This document shows, piece by piece, positions 38,617-48,500 of a stretch of 56,470 bases of DNA. The notes beneath the pieces were generated by a model. It saw only the letters and a program-made list of their open reading frames with translations, was not told the origin of the DNA and searched no databases. The stretch lies in contig NZ_BBAG01000016.1 in the NCBI RefSeq assembly GCF_001311135.1, positions 1-56,470 on the forward strand. The letters are read 5' to 3'. The number at the start of each line of letters is the position of its first letter. Positions within the stretch are counted from its first letter, which is position 1. Source of the DNA: Secundilactobacillus paracollinoides DSM 15502 = JCM 11969 (GTDB lineage Bacteria > Bacillota > Bacilli > Lactobacillales > Lactobacillaceae). The translations under genes and the position numbers were made by a program.

Positions 38617-39539
38617 TTTCGCAGCGCTCCCTTCCGACCAATCAAACGAACAATCAAGTTAAAGATCAACGACATCACCAGCAGGACCAGCGCAAGCGAC
38701 CACAACGCGTTGTTCGCTAACGATCCCATGACGGTGTTGCCGATTCCCGTCGTTAAGACCGACGTTAACGTTGAAGACGGCGACACTAAACTACTTGGCA
38801 TCAAAGCGGCGTTCCCGATCACCATTTGAACAGCTAACGCTTCGCCAAACGCTCGCGCCATCCCAAAAACGATTGCTGTGAGAAGACCAGGCGTTGCGGC
38901 GCGTAAAATGACCTTATATATCGTTTGCCAACGCGTGGCGCCTAATGCCAGCGCGGCTTCACGGTAGTATCGCGGCACCGCCTTCAGCGCGTCAACACTC
39001 ATGGATGTGACCGTCGGGAGGATCATGACGAACAACACAAAGGTCCCGGAGAGAATCCCAAACCCGCTTCCGCCAAAGATTGTCCGAATGACTGGCACCA
39101 CGACAGTTAAGCCGATAAACCCGTAAACGACGGATGGGATTCCAACCAGCAGCTCAGTAACTGGCTGCAGAATGCGTGCCCCGCGTTTTGGCGAGATCTC
39201 CGTCATGAAAATAGCGGTGCCGATTGCAAACGGGGTTGCCAGCAATGCAGATAGGAAAGTGACGATAAACGACCCCGTAATCATCGGCAACGCGCCAACT
39301 TCAGGACGACCCTTGCTATCGGTGATCGTTGGATTCCAATTTTTATCCGTTAGAAACTGCCACAGACTCACGTGGTTATCAAAAAACGTCGCTAGCCCCT
39401 TTGACGCCACGAAAATGATGATGGCAAATACGGTGATCGTGATCAGCGCTAACGCGGAAAAGCTGACGGTCTTCCCGATTCGCTCTAACCAGGCGGCCTT
39501 GGATCGTTTTCGCAGTTGTTCGCCTAACTGTTTATTCAT
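38613..39539 (-). CDS. pstC: Phosphate ABC transporter permease PstC
   Basis: PstC is the second Pst permease, with about six membrane helices in 308 residues. The conserved EAA-type loop REAALALGATRWQTIYKVILRAATPG is present, with TPFAIGTAIFMTEISP and GIPSVVYGFIGLTVVVPVI. I chose ATG 39539 (MNKQLGEQLRKRSK): GAGGG precedes it, and the preceding in-frame codons lie in pstS. It overlaps pstS by 8 bp and pstA by 4 bp, so the Pst genes are translationally coupled. Confidence 0.95.
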   Translation of the reverse strand: MNKQLGEQLRKRSKAAWLERIGKTVSFSALALITITVFAIIIFVASKGLATFFDNHVSLWQFLTDKNWNPTITDSKGRPEVGALPMITGSFIVTFLSALLATPFAIGTAIFMTEISPKRGARILQPVTELLVGIPSVVYGFIGLTVVVPVIRTIFGGSGFGILSGTFVLFVMILPTVTSMSVDALKAVPRYYREAALALGATRWQTIYKVILRAATPGLLTAIVFGMARAFGEALAVQMVIGNAALMPSSLVSPSSTLTSVLTTGIGNTVMGSLANNALWSLALVLLVMSLIFNLIVRLIGRKGALRK

Positions 39540-40416
39540 GACTTCCCTCGACTTTCTGAATCTGGCCATTGACTGACCGGGTCACCTGCATCTGATCCAT
39601 ACTGATATAGCCTAACTGCCGTACCAGCGTGTGTTGCACATGTGTGGATCGGACGTAGGCAATAAATCTCTGTGTTAACTGATTGGGGTGCTTTTGCGTA
39701 TACATATGTTCATAGGACCAAATCGGCCATTTATTCGTCTCAACGTTTGCATCCGTTGGCGCGACGTGGTTAAGCGTGACGGCTTGCACCGTATTATTCA
39801 CGTAGGAGAACCCAACGTAACTAATGGCCCCCGGTGTGGTTGCCACAATTTGCCGGACCATCCCAGATGAATCCTGTTCCTGAGCTGGTTTACTTTGTCG
39901 GCCATTGAGCGCCCATTTTTCAAATGTTGCCCGGGTACCGCTCCCCTGCGCCCGATTAATGATCACAATTTTTTGATTGCGGCCGCCAACCTCACGCCAG
40001 TTCGTCACTTTTCCGGTAAAAATCGCGATCAGTTGCCTGGTGGTGAGGTTGGTGATGCCGTTTTGTCGATTCACAATGGGCGTAATGCCGACAACGGCGA
40101 CCCGATGATCAACGAGATTAGCGGCCCGAATGCCCTTTTGCTCCTCGGCGTAAACATCCGAATTGCCGATTTCCACTGCACCTTCCTGGACCTGACTCAA
40201 TCCCGTCCCGGAACCGCCACCCTGCACGTTAATGAAGCTGCCAAGTCGACTGCCGCTATAGTCTTCGCCGGCTGCTTCAACGAGCGGCTGCAACGCCGTA
40301 GACCCCACTGCCGTAATCGACATGTCCGCCTGACTCACTTGACGATGCTGATACCCAACAATTCCAAGTACGATCACAATGACCACCAGTAAACTTGCTA
40401 GCCAACGTTTTTTCAT
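39532..40416 (-). CDS. pstS: Phosphate-binding protein PstS
   Basis: PstS captures inorganic phosphate outside the membrane for PstCA. The 294-residue protein starts at ATG 40416 (MKKRWLASLL) behind GGAGG. It has an N-terminal hydrophobic segment (residues 6-20), then AVGSTALQPLVEAAGEDY, INVQGGGSGTGLSQV, NRAQGSGTRATFEKW and PGAISYVGFSYV, all typical phosphate-binding elements. No cysteine follows the hydrophobic segment, so it lacks a lipobox and is probably held by an uncleaved anchor or secreted. It is the first gene of the Pst operon, behind Pho boxes. Confidence 0.93.
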   Translation of the reverse strand: MKKRWLASLLVVIVIVLGIVGYQHRQVSQADMSITAVGSTALQPLVEAAGEDYSGSRLGSFINVQGGGSGTGLSQVQEGAVEIGNSDVYAEEQKGIRAANLVDHRVAVVGITPIVNRQNGITNLTTRQLIAIFTGKVTNWREVGGRNQKIVIINRAQGSGTRATFEKWALNGRQSKPAQEQDSSGMVRQIVATTPGAISYVGFSYVNNTVQAVTLNHVAPTDANVETNKWPIWSYEHMYTQKHPNQLTQRFIAYVRSTHVQHTLVRQLGYISMDQMQVTRSVNGQIQKVEGSHE

Positions 40417-40543
40417 CTCCGCAACCTCCCGTGCTTCCCTGCAATTCGCCAAGCACGCTTTTTAAACGCAATTCTTAGTGACCATGTTGAAACGAGTTTC
40501 GGAAAACTGGCCGATTCCCGTCACCCTCTCTTATTCAGGTTTA

Positions 40544-40598
40544 AGTATATCGGTCGATTGTAAATGTCTACTACATATCTATGTAAAGGTTGTGTAAA
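40544..40598 (-). promoter_or_regulatory. Pho-box promoter of the pst operon
   Basis: Minus-strand TTTACA at 40598-40593 and at 40587-40582 (exact 11-bp period), with another TTTACA at 40564-40559 and weak ATGTAG-type matches between. TATACT (40549-40544) can serve as the -10. This fits PhoP direct repeats (TTAACA-like with 5-bp spacers) taking the place of a -35. Confidence 0.8.
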
Positions 40599-40735
40599 GA
40601 TTTTTGAAAATGAGTGAGCAAACTATTGCTGTAAACGCTGATGTAATAGTATTTTCCCTATTTTTGAATTTTATTTTGAGTGTTAACACTTCATCCGTTT
40701 AAAACAACTCTCGTTAGTTTTCGGACCATCAAATA

Positions 40736-40775
40736 GCATCTGCCATGAAGTCGGTTAAGACTTCATGACAGATGC
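40736..40775 (-). terminator. Hairpin after phoR
   Basis: A 17-bp stem, GCATCTGTCATGAAGTC with GACTTCATGGCAGATGC (one mismatch), and a 6-nt loop, about 50 bp after the phoR stop. The following bases (TATTTGA) are poor in T, so it may be a weak terminator or a 3'-end protector that separates phoPR from pst. Confidence 0.6.
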
Positions 40776-40823
40776 CACCTCATTTTCTAGGTTGACCATG
40801 TGACTCAAACTTATTCCAGACGT

Positions 40824-42210
40824 TTACTCGTCCAATTGCAGTCGTTGAAAGATCACATCAAACGTGCTCCCAACACCGCGTTGACTCTGGACATTAATTG
40901 TCCCCTTCATCGCTGAAACCAATTCCGCGACAATGGCCAGTCCGAGTCCCGTCCCGCTGACAACCTGTTTGGTTCGTGAATTGTCAGCACGATAGAAGCG
41001 CTGAAAAATCCGGGATTGGTCGTCTTGGCTGATGCCGATTCCGGTGTCAGCCACATGCAGAGTCCAACTTGTTGCCGTTTGCTCAAAACGAACGGTGACC
41101 TGGCCCCCTTCACGATTGTACTTGATTGCATTTGACAGCAGATTTTTTAGGACTTCGATACACTTACTCTGATCCGTCACGACCTGAACGTCATCAGCAA
41201 CTTGATTGATCAGGGTCACGTGCTTCATCTCTGCCAATTGTTGCAACACTTTAAACTGGTCATCGATCATGGCGCCCAAGTGCACCCTCGTGAGGTCGTG
41301 TTGGGTCACCGACTGAGACTCAATGCGTGACAGCGACAAAATATCCTGAACCAGTTCCGATAGCTGCTGACTCTCTTGTTGAATGATCTTCAAAAATTGA
41401 TCAAGAATTGCTGGATCGTCCTTTGCCCCGTCCAGCAAAGTTTCAGCAAAGCCGTTAATCGCCGTGACCGGCGTCTTTAATTCATGCGAGGCATTCGTTA
41501 AGAAGTCCATTTGCATCTGCTCAACGGTAAAAATCTCAGTAATATCATAGAGCAGCACCAGAATCTGGAAAAAGTCCTCACTCGTGGATGTATACACCAC
41601 CGTCGCCTCAACCTTTTTTTCGGTGGGCATCCCCGGTAGCGTAATCACTTGCCGCCGAGTCTCCTTATCCTCAAAGACTTTGTTGATCAGTGCCACCAGT
41701 TCGTACTGCTGAATATCTTGGGCAAACGGGTGCCGGTGCGGACTGATCGGCACCTGCAACAACTCAGCCATCGCCGCGTTCGCTAATTCAACTTTTCGGT
41801 AGTTGTCGATCACCATCACCCCAATGCAGGTAGGACAGCAACAGTTTCAACTCTTCTCCCTGTTGGGCCTTTTCCCGCAACAATTGTTGTTGATGTGTCT
41901 GCAGCTGGTTAATCGTCATCGTCAAGTCATAATAAGGATCCGTCTTCTTCAATAGAATGTGCGCTGGTTCTTCATTTTGCAACATCCCCTGGACTTTACG
42001 CGTCATGGCCGCAATTTTTTGTTCGCGCACCCGTAACACTCTGACGGCAGCCAGCATCTCCACAATTGCAATCACCAAATTAACGGTCAAAATTTGACCC
42101 CACTGCGTCAGTGACAACGTCTCGTGCAACACCATGCCAATGATCAGCCAGCTAATGACAAGGTCGCTCGCGAGAAAAATCGCATAGGCTGAAAGTCCCC
42201 GTCTAATCAT
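40824..42210 (-). CDS. phoR: Phosphate-sensing histidine kinase PhoR (one frame break)
   Basis: A membrane histidine kinase of about 461 residues. Two N-terminal hydrophobic helices are followed by a coiled segment (REQKIAAMTRKVQGM...), a PAS-like region (ANAAMAELLQVPISP), the phospho-acceptor box TNASHELKTPVTAINGFAETL, and an ATPase domain with NLLSNAIKYN, DTGIGI and GTGLGLAIVAELV. The start ATG 42210 (MIRRGLSAYAIF) overlaps the phoP stop by 8 bp. The frame breaks near 41825-41830 after LLLSYL; two added bases (or one removed) give a GVMVIDNYRKVEL continuation. The assignment to phosphate sensing rests on the adjacent pst operon. Confidence 0.92.
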
Positions 42211-42911
42211 GAAGCGGGGCCTCAAGCCGATAACCGAAGCCCCGAACCGTCTTTAAGTAAATTGGGTGCTTAGGGTCCGGTTCCAACTTATCGCGCAGAT
42301 GAGACATATGCACGTCCACCATTCGCGTTTGACCGGCATAGTCAAACCCCCAAACGCCCTCCAGCAACTGGTCGCGTTTTAAAACTTGATGCGGGCGTTT
42401 CGCTAAGTACAAGAGCAACTCGTACTCCTTGGGTGTCAACTGTACCGCTCGCCGCGGCGTCTCACCGTTACTTTGGCCGTATCGATCACAATGTCGCCAA
42501 TCTGAATCATTTGAGAGGTCAAACTTGTGGCGAAGTCTTCTGGGACGTTCTGGTAGCGCCGTAACGCTGCCTTAAGTCTGGCAATGACTTCTCTGGGACT
42601 AAAGGCTTTGTAATGTAATCATCCGCGCCGATCTCTAATCCAAATACTTTATCAAATTCATCCGTTTTAGCCGTAATCATAATAATTGGGGTCGCAATTC
42701 GTTCCTGGCGTAATTTGCGCGTCACTTCCACGCCATCCATGCCCGGTAACATGAGATCGAGCAAGATGGCATCGAACGTTTGACTCGTCGCAAGTGCCAG
42801 CGCATCGTTGCCGTTCATCGCGGTCTCGACATCGTAGTTCGCCTGGGTCAGGTTATAACTCAGTAACGTTACGATTGCTGGTTCATCATCAACAACTAAA
42901 ATCTTTTGCAT
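42203..42911 (-). CDS. phoP: Response regulator PhoP (two frame breaks)
   Basis: An OmpR-family response regulator of 236 residues after repair. The receiver has the acidic pair VVDDEPA, the phospho-site LLDLMLPGMDG (Asp52 region), MITAK and ADDYITKPFSPRE. The winged-helix C-terminal domain has LTPKEYELLLYLAKRPHQVLKRDQLLEGVWGFDY and RTVDVHMSHLRDKL-like sequence. The breaks lie near 42609-42612 (one T, KPFSPREVIARL) and near 42445-42452 (one base, RRRGEAVQLTPKE). It overlaps phoR. It would bind the Pho boxes before pstS. GGAGG precedes ATG 42911. Confidence 0.94.
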
Positions 42912-42972
42912 AGGGCCCTCCTAGGCGAAAATCCTAACAACAGAGCGGCAACGTTAATGGTGCAGTTGTATT

Positions 42973-44136
42973 TTAATGGGTCGCGTCACGAAAAACAACG
43001 ATTCCGATTTCATGGGGTGATCCCGCAAAGATGGCCGTTTCCGTGACCTTCAAATCTCCCTGAGGCGTTTGCAGCCGCAGGTGACAGTATGTTGAATTCA
43101 GTAACAGTGCTTCGTAAAATTCAGTTTCAGAGTTGACCGGTTCGTGGTTACATTCCACAATGATGTCGCCGGTATTGATTGCCATCTTGGCAGCTGGTGT
43201 TTCAGGCTTGATACCTAGCACTCGCACACCGCGGTCGACCTTTGAAAACCAGAAGGACTGGTGACGGTCATGCCAGCGTGTCCACACAAGCAAAATTAAG
43301 TAAAACAGATACAACCCAACGACAGCTGGCAAAAAGACGGCCGAATAAAAGAATGACCCAATCAATAGCAGTCCCCCGAGCGCGCTAATGATCAGTTCCC
43401 ACTTTGCAAACAGTTTCAGTGCGGCACGTTGCATCTGTTTAAAGATCGTCATTCGAAGCCCGATCAATAGTGGTAAGAAGATAAACGTCACCGATTGGTG
43501 GTTGATGTTTAAAACCGGCCAGAACGCAAGATGACTGGTAAACCAATCGCCTGGCACCATGACGAGCATCGGCACCACTAATAATTCATTGAAACGGTAT
43601 CCCGCAATCAACTTACCTCGCCGTTGCGAATAGATTCGCGGTGCTTCAAAGCGACCGCCGATTCGGTGCACCCACAGACCGCCAATGAAGAGCGTCACCA
43701 CCATGACCGCTAATAGCCCGATCATGGTCGTTTCACTTGGATGAATGCCGGTAGTTTGCAACCAAGTGTCAACACCGGTCACTTGTTTAACCGGGTCCAC
43801 TACCTGATAACACAGCACCGAAATTGTGAGTACTGTGATTGGAATCCCCGTTGCTGGACCGATGATAACGGCCAGCAGACTCAAAATCATGTACCCAATA
43901 GCCCAGCCGATTGGAATCGTAATCCCCAACAGCACTGAAATGACCGACGCTAAAACACCGTAGCTCAGACTTAGTAACACAAAGTGACGCACTTCAAATT
44001 TATCCTGATACACAGCGCTCCCAAAGAACCGACGCTCAGCAGTTAACCGCCGATCAGCCGTAAACCACTCCCGAATCAACCCAAGCCACCAAACTGGTTG
44101 CGCAACCAACGTCAAGACTAGCAAAATTATCCTCAT
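42973..44136 (-). CDS. PDZ-domain membrane protein, MinJ-like
   Basis: A 387-residue protein with about eight hydrophobic helices followed by a PDZ domain (about residues 300-385: VRVLGIKPETPAAKMAINTGDIIVECNHEPVNSETEFYEAL). This architecture and size fit MinJ, the B. subtilis protein that links DivIVA to MinD at division sites; Firmicutes homologues are so annotated. The identity is lower-confidence because the PDZ is common. The start is ATG 44136, after AGGTGG; a GTG three codons earlier overlaps the ribosome binding site. It precedes phoP by 61 bp, so it may be co-transcribed with phoPR. Confidence 0.75.
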   Translation of the reverse strand: MRIILLVLTLVAQPVWWLGLIREWFTADRRLTAERRFFGSAVYQDKFEVRHFVLLSLSYGVLASVISVLLGITIPIGWAIGYMILSLLAVIIGPATGIPITVLTISVLCYQVVDPVKQVTGVDTWLQTTGIHPSETTMIGLLAVMVVTLFIGGLWVHRIGGRFEAPRIYSQRRGKLIAGYRFNELLVVPMLVMVPGDWFTSHLAFWPVLNINHQSVTFIFLPLLIGLRMTIFKQMQRAALKLFAKWELIISALGGLLLIGSFFYSAVFLPAVVGLYLFYLILLVWTRWHDRHQSFWFSKVDRGVRVLGIKPETPAAKMAINTGDIIVECNHEPVNSETEFYEALLLNSTYCHLRLQTPQGDLKVTETAIFAGSPHEIGIVVFRDATH

Positions 44137-44270
44137 CACTGCCACCTACAATTTATATAATTTATATCACTGCCTATACCATACCTTATTATGATACCAG
44201 TTAATGCGGGTTGATGATAGAGGGAGCGCTTTAGGAACTTTATTGAATTTGAAGAAACGGTTGTTGACAC

Positions 44271-44315
44271 AAAAAGAACTATCCGTGTGTTGGAAACTTA
44301 CGGATAGTTCTTTTT
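44271..44315. terminator. Strong bidirectional terminator after prfB
   Basis: A perfect 15-bp stem AAAAAGAACTATCCG / CGGATAGTTCTTTTT with a 15-nt loop. It lies beyond the R1 repeat that follows prfB, so R1 is inside the transcript. It also isolates the MinJ-like gene. Confidence 0.92.
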
Positions 44316-44380
44316 GTGATGGTTTGTTCAGCATGGCTGTCAGCTATCGGGTAAGCGACTCTGGCTAAAATGCCTAGTTT

Positions 44381-44496
44381 GTGGTTCTTGTTATCAGCGT
44401 GCTACTTGCGACGTGCTTTGCTTCTATCTAGTGGAAACGCGTTCAGCAGGGCAAGGGGCTACTGCGTAGGCCAACTCTGGCAAAAAATCCAGGGTC
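44381..44496 (-). repeat. Duplicated 3' arm of R1 (116-bp direct repeat)
   Basis: 44381-44496 and the following 44497-44612 are tandem near-copies (GTGGTTCTTGTTAT..., CTTGCGACGTGCTTTGCTT, GTGGAAACGCGTTCAGCA). In the first copy the internal-loop side reads AGTA; in the second it has been replaced by a perfectly pairing TCC. Confidence 0.78.
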
Positions 44497-44544
44497 GTGG
44501 TTCTTGTTATAAGAGTGCTACTTGCGACGTGCTTTGCTTTTATC

Positions 44545-44669
44545 TAGTGGAAACGCGTTCAGCAAGGCTGAGGGCGGAGCATAAGCCAACTCTGGCAAAA
44601 ATCCAGGACCGGGATTTTCTGCCAGAGTTGGCTTATGCTCCGCCCTCAAAACGCCTTGCTTCACGCTCT
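44545..44669 (-). repeat. R1 repeat downstream of prfB
   Basis: Stem: GCGT/ACGC, loop GAA/TGA, GCAAGGC/GCCTTGC, then GAGGGCGGAGCATAAGCC perfectly paired with its complement, followed by AACTCTGGC with its complement and the apical AAAATCC/GGATTTT. The prfB stop TAG is the first base triplet of TAGAGCGTGAAGC. Unlike other copies, the second internal loop is closed. Confidence 0.88.
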
Positions 44670-45790
44670 ATCTCGGATTCTCCCCCTCCAACCGATACTG
44701 CAAGTAAGCATTAATAAATGGATCCAAATCCCCATCCATCACTGCCTGCCCATTGCCTGTTTCGTAGTTGGTTCGGTGATCCTTGACCATCGTATACGGG
44801 TGGAAGACATAGGAACGAATCTGTGAGCCCCAGCCAATGTCCATTTGGTCGCCTTCCAGCGCCGCCTTTTCCTTAGCTTTCTTTTCCTCTTCACGTTCGT
44901 ACAACTTAGCCCGCAACATGCCCAACGCGGTTTGCCGGTTTTGCAACTGTGACCGCTGGGCCTGACTGGCGACAACGATACCGGTTGGGATATGTGTGAT
45001 TCGAACAGCTGATGACGTTTTGTTAACGTGTTGGCCACCGGCACCACTTGCCCGGTAAACGTCAACTTTCAGGTCTGCTGGATTAATGTCAATGTTGACC
45101 GAATCATCAAGTTCCGGCAAGACATCGACTGACGCAAACGAGGTGTGACGCCGACCAACTGAATCAAATGGTGAGATCCGGACTAATCGATGAACGCCCT
45201 TCTCCGACCGTAAATACCCATAGGCATTGTGCCCTGAGATCAGGAGTGTCACACTGTTAATTCCGGCAACGTCGCCGGCCTGGTAGTCCAACGTTTCAAC
45301 CTTAAACCCATGCTGTTCAGCCCATCGTGTATACATCCGCAAAAGCATGGATCCCCAGTCCTGCGATTCAGTGCCGCCTGCGCCTGGATGAATTTCCAAA
45401 ATGGCGTTGTTATGGTCATAGGAACCATTCAACAGGAGGCCAAGCCGATACTGTTGCTGGTCGTGTTGGAGTTTTTTAAAACTCTCATCCAGTTCTGCCT
45501 TCATATCAGGATCCGGTGTGGGTTCATCTTCCAATAATTCAATGGCAACCTGAATGTTTTCCAATTGATCTGTCAAATCGTGATAAGCATCTACCTTACC
45601 CTTAAGCTGATTATTTTCATCAATCAGCTTTTGGGCAGCCGCCTGGTTGTCCCAAAATCCAGGTTCTGCCATTTTTGATTCATTGATCGAGATACTCTCG
45701 TTGAGGGCATCTAAGTCAAAGCGACCTCCCAAAGCCGGCAATCTCGTCTGCCATGGCTTTTAAGTCGCGTTTAATATCGCTGATTTCCAT
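44668..45790 (-). CDS. prfB: Peptide chain release factor 2 (programmed +1 frameshift)
   Basis: RF2 recognises UGA and UAA and releases the nascent chain. The start is ATG 45790; the first 24 codons encode [24 protein letters not shown] and end in an in-frame TGA. The ribosome shifts +1 at CTT-TGA-C to continue [17 protein letters not shown], giving 373 residues. An internal Shine-Dalgarno-like GGGAGG lies three bases before the CTT. The GGQ motif ([17 protein letters not shown]) and the tripeptide anticodon region around SPFDS are present. Low RF2 favours frameshifting, so the protein regulates itself. It is downstream of secA, the usual order. Confidence 0.97.
45716..45730 (-). promoter_or_regulatory. 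Programmed +1 frameshift site of prfB
   Basis: Minus-strand GGGAGG-TCG-CTT-TGA, followed by C: stimulatory Shine-Dalgarno, slippery CTT and UGA stop. This matches the classical RF2 autoregulatory signal and is not a sequencing error. Confidence 0.97.
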
Positions 45791-45810
45791 GTAAATCACT
45801 CCAGTTATCA

Positions 45811-45853
45811 ATAAAAGAGGTTGGCGGCCATTACAACCTGTCCAACCCCTTCT
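45811..45853 (-). terminator. Terminator between secA and prfB
   Basis: Minus strand: AAGGGGTTGG pairs with CCAACCTCTTTT around a 17-nt loop, followed by TTTTATT. It lies 16 bp after the secA stop and leaves prfB about 20 bp downstream; read-through is likely needed for prfB unless a promoter hides in the loop. Confidence 0.65.
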
Positions 45854-45868
45854 TGGTTTAATTTTAAA

Positions 45869-48232
45869 TTACTCACGCGTAATGTTTTGTCGAATTTCTG
45901 ACTTCATGAACAGCCGTGTGGCATCGTAATCGATGTCGGCAATCATTTCCTCAAACATCCGGTACCCATCTTGTTGGTATTCAACTAAGGGGTTCAATTG
46001 ACCATAACCACGAAGCCCAATTGAAGTCCGCAGTTGATCCATGATGTCAATGTGGTCCGTCCAATGGGCATCGACCACTCGTAAGATCACCACTTTTTCG
46101 AATTCCAGCATTTGGGCTGGGTCGTAAAGTTGTTCCTTCTTTTCATCATAGACACCTTCTGCCAACCCCATCAAGAACTTCTTAATTTCGTCAGCAGTCT
46201 TATCCTTCAGGTCATCCAGTTTGATCTTATCTGGACTCACCAAAGCGGAAATAGCAAAGTCGAGGATCGTACTCAAGTCCCAATCCTTGTCTTCCCCCTG
46301 TGTGTGCAGGTTAACGACCCGGTCGATAGTCCGTTCAAACATTGGCATGATGACCCACTTCAAAGAGTCAGTCTCGTCAATGACTTGTTGCCGTTGGCCG
46401 TAAATGACTTCACGTTGTGCCCGCATCACGTCATCGTATTGCAGCACGTTCTTCCGGGAATCATAGTTGTTCCCTTCAACCGCTTCTGCGCTGATTCAAC
46501 TTGACGACTGATCATCCGGCTCTTGATGACGGCATCTTCACCTTCAACGTTCATGTGTTCCAAGAAGGATTTGACCCGGTCAGTTCCGAACCGCCGCATC
46601 AGATCATCTTCAAGCGACAGGTAGAACTGGGTCAAACCAGGATCCCCTTGACGACCAGAACGGCCACGAAGTTGGTTATCGATCCGCCGTGATTCGTGTC
46701 GTTCAGTCCCAAGGACAACGAGTCCGCCCAATTCACGAACGCCCGGTCCAAGCTTAATATCAGTCCCACGACCAGCCATGTTGGTAGCAATGGTAACGGC
46801 GCCGCGTTGGCCGGCATTCATGATGATGTCGGCTTCCTTTGCATGGTTCTTCGCGTTCAAAACAACGTGGTCAATGCCTGCCTGATCCAGTTGATCAGAA
46901 AGGTATTCGGACGTTTCAACGGCAACCGTCCCAATTAAGATCGGTTGACCCTTTTCATTTAGCTCACGAATCCGATCGACAACGGCATCGAACTTCGACT
47001 TCAGGGTTGGGTACAACACATCTGGTTCATCGATCCGAACAACCGGTTTGTTGGTTGGCACCGAAATAACTTCCATGTTGTAGATTTCCCGGAATTCTTC
47101 AATTTCAGTCCGAGCAGTACCAGTCATGCCGGCAAGTTTTTGATACATCCGGAACATGTTTTGGTACGTGATGTTGGCCATGGTCTTGGACTCTTCTTGA
47201 ATGTCCACGCCTTCCTTGCTTCAATGGCTTGGTGCAAGCCATCAGAATAACGCCGACCTTCCATAACACGACCGGTAAATAAATCAACGATCTTAACTTC
47301 ACCATCGTCAACCACGTAATCCTTATCGCGCAGCATGATAAAGTTGGCCCGCAGCGCTTGGTCCATATGGTGAGTCAGGGCTGTGTTGTCAGTATCATAA
47401 AGGTTGTTTAAGTTGAAATATTTTTCAGCTTTAGCAATACCCTGTTCAGTTAACGACACACTCTTAGATTCCAAGTCGATCTTGAAATCATCGTCTTCGT
47501 GCAGCGTCTTTGCAAACCGGTCAGTCCGAATATAGAGCTGTGAAGTGCCTTCAGATTGGCCAGAAATGATCAACGGTGTCCGCGCTTCGTCAATGAGGAT
47601 GGAGTCAACTTCATCGACAATGGCAAAGTTCAGTGGCCGTTGCACCATGTCGTCCTTGTAAACGACCATGTTATCACGCAGGTAGTCAAACCCAATTTCT
47701 GAGTTTGTTGAATACGTAATATCGGCGTTGTAGGCTTCCCGCTTTTCTTCTGGTGACATTTCGGCCAGGTTCAACCCAACGGTCAGACCAAGCATGAATA
47801 GAGTTCGCCCATTTCAGTGGCATCACGTGAAGACAGATATTCGTTAACCGTAACAACGTGAACCCCTTTGCCGGAAATGGCATTCAGGTACACGGGCATG
47901 GTAGCGGTCAAGGTTTTTCCTTCACCAGTCTTCATTTCGGCAATGTTACCTTCATGAAGCACGATCCCACCCATGACCTGAACGTGGAATGGATAGAGGC
48001 CTAAGACCCGCTTAGCCCCTTCACGGGCAACGGCGAAAGCTTCTGGTAGTAACTCATCCAACGTTTCGCCATCTTGGTAGCGTTGTTGGAATTCAGGGGT
48101 TTTTGCTTGTAGATCTTCGTCAGAAAGTGCCGCGTATTCTTCGGCATGACTGTTCACTTGATCAGCCCACTTGCTGATTCGCCGGAGTTCGCGCTTATCA
48201 CTTTCGACCCATTTTCTTAAAACGTTTGGCAT
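45869..48232 (-). CDS. secA: Preprotein translocase ATPase SecA (three frame breaks)
   Basis: SecA drives export of preproteins through SecYEG. It has NBD1 with [15 protein letters not shown] and [22 protein letters not shown]2 with [12 protein letters not shown] and [18 protein letters not shown], and helical wing segments. The breaks lie near 47798-47802 (one G, ELYSWLGLTVG), near 47216-47219 (one [15 protein letters not shown]), and near 46484-46487 (one [15 protein letters not shown]). With these mended the length is 788 residues. It ends [11 protein letters not shown], so the C-terminal zinc-binding tail of longer SecAs is absent, as in other lactobacilli. The start ATG 48232 follows AAGGAA. 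Confidence 0.96.
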
Positions 48233-48453
48233 ATTAAGTTCCTTCCAAAATTAATCTCGTTTTTAACTTATGTTGTGCTAGTTTTTGAGTTTTATTGCAT
48301 ACTAGCAATAAGTTTAACATTTATAATGACAATTGAAAACTCATCTGGATTAGTTTGTAAGATAATTTTAATCACAATAGATGGAAGAAAGCGCTTAGCT
48401 CCCCATAAAGAAGAGAAATACCAGCCATGCGTGATTCAGGTATATCGTACTAC

Positions 48454-48486
48454 GCAAAAAAACACCCAGAACATCAGTCCTGAGTG
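48454..48486 (-). terminator. hpf terminator
   Basis: Minus strand: CACTCAG...CTGGGTG (7 bp with G.T pairs, continued by AC/GT around TGAT), followed by T7, 14 bp after the hpf stop. It separates hpf from secA. Confidence 0.85.
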
Positions 48487-48500
48487 CCTTTCGTTCACTG

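Noticed and set aside
44381-44669. CRISPR-like or satellite array
   Set aside because: Only two tandem units of 116 bp without spacers, and they are arms of a palindrome.
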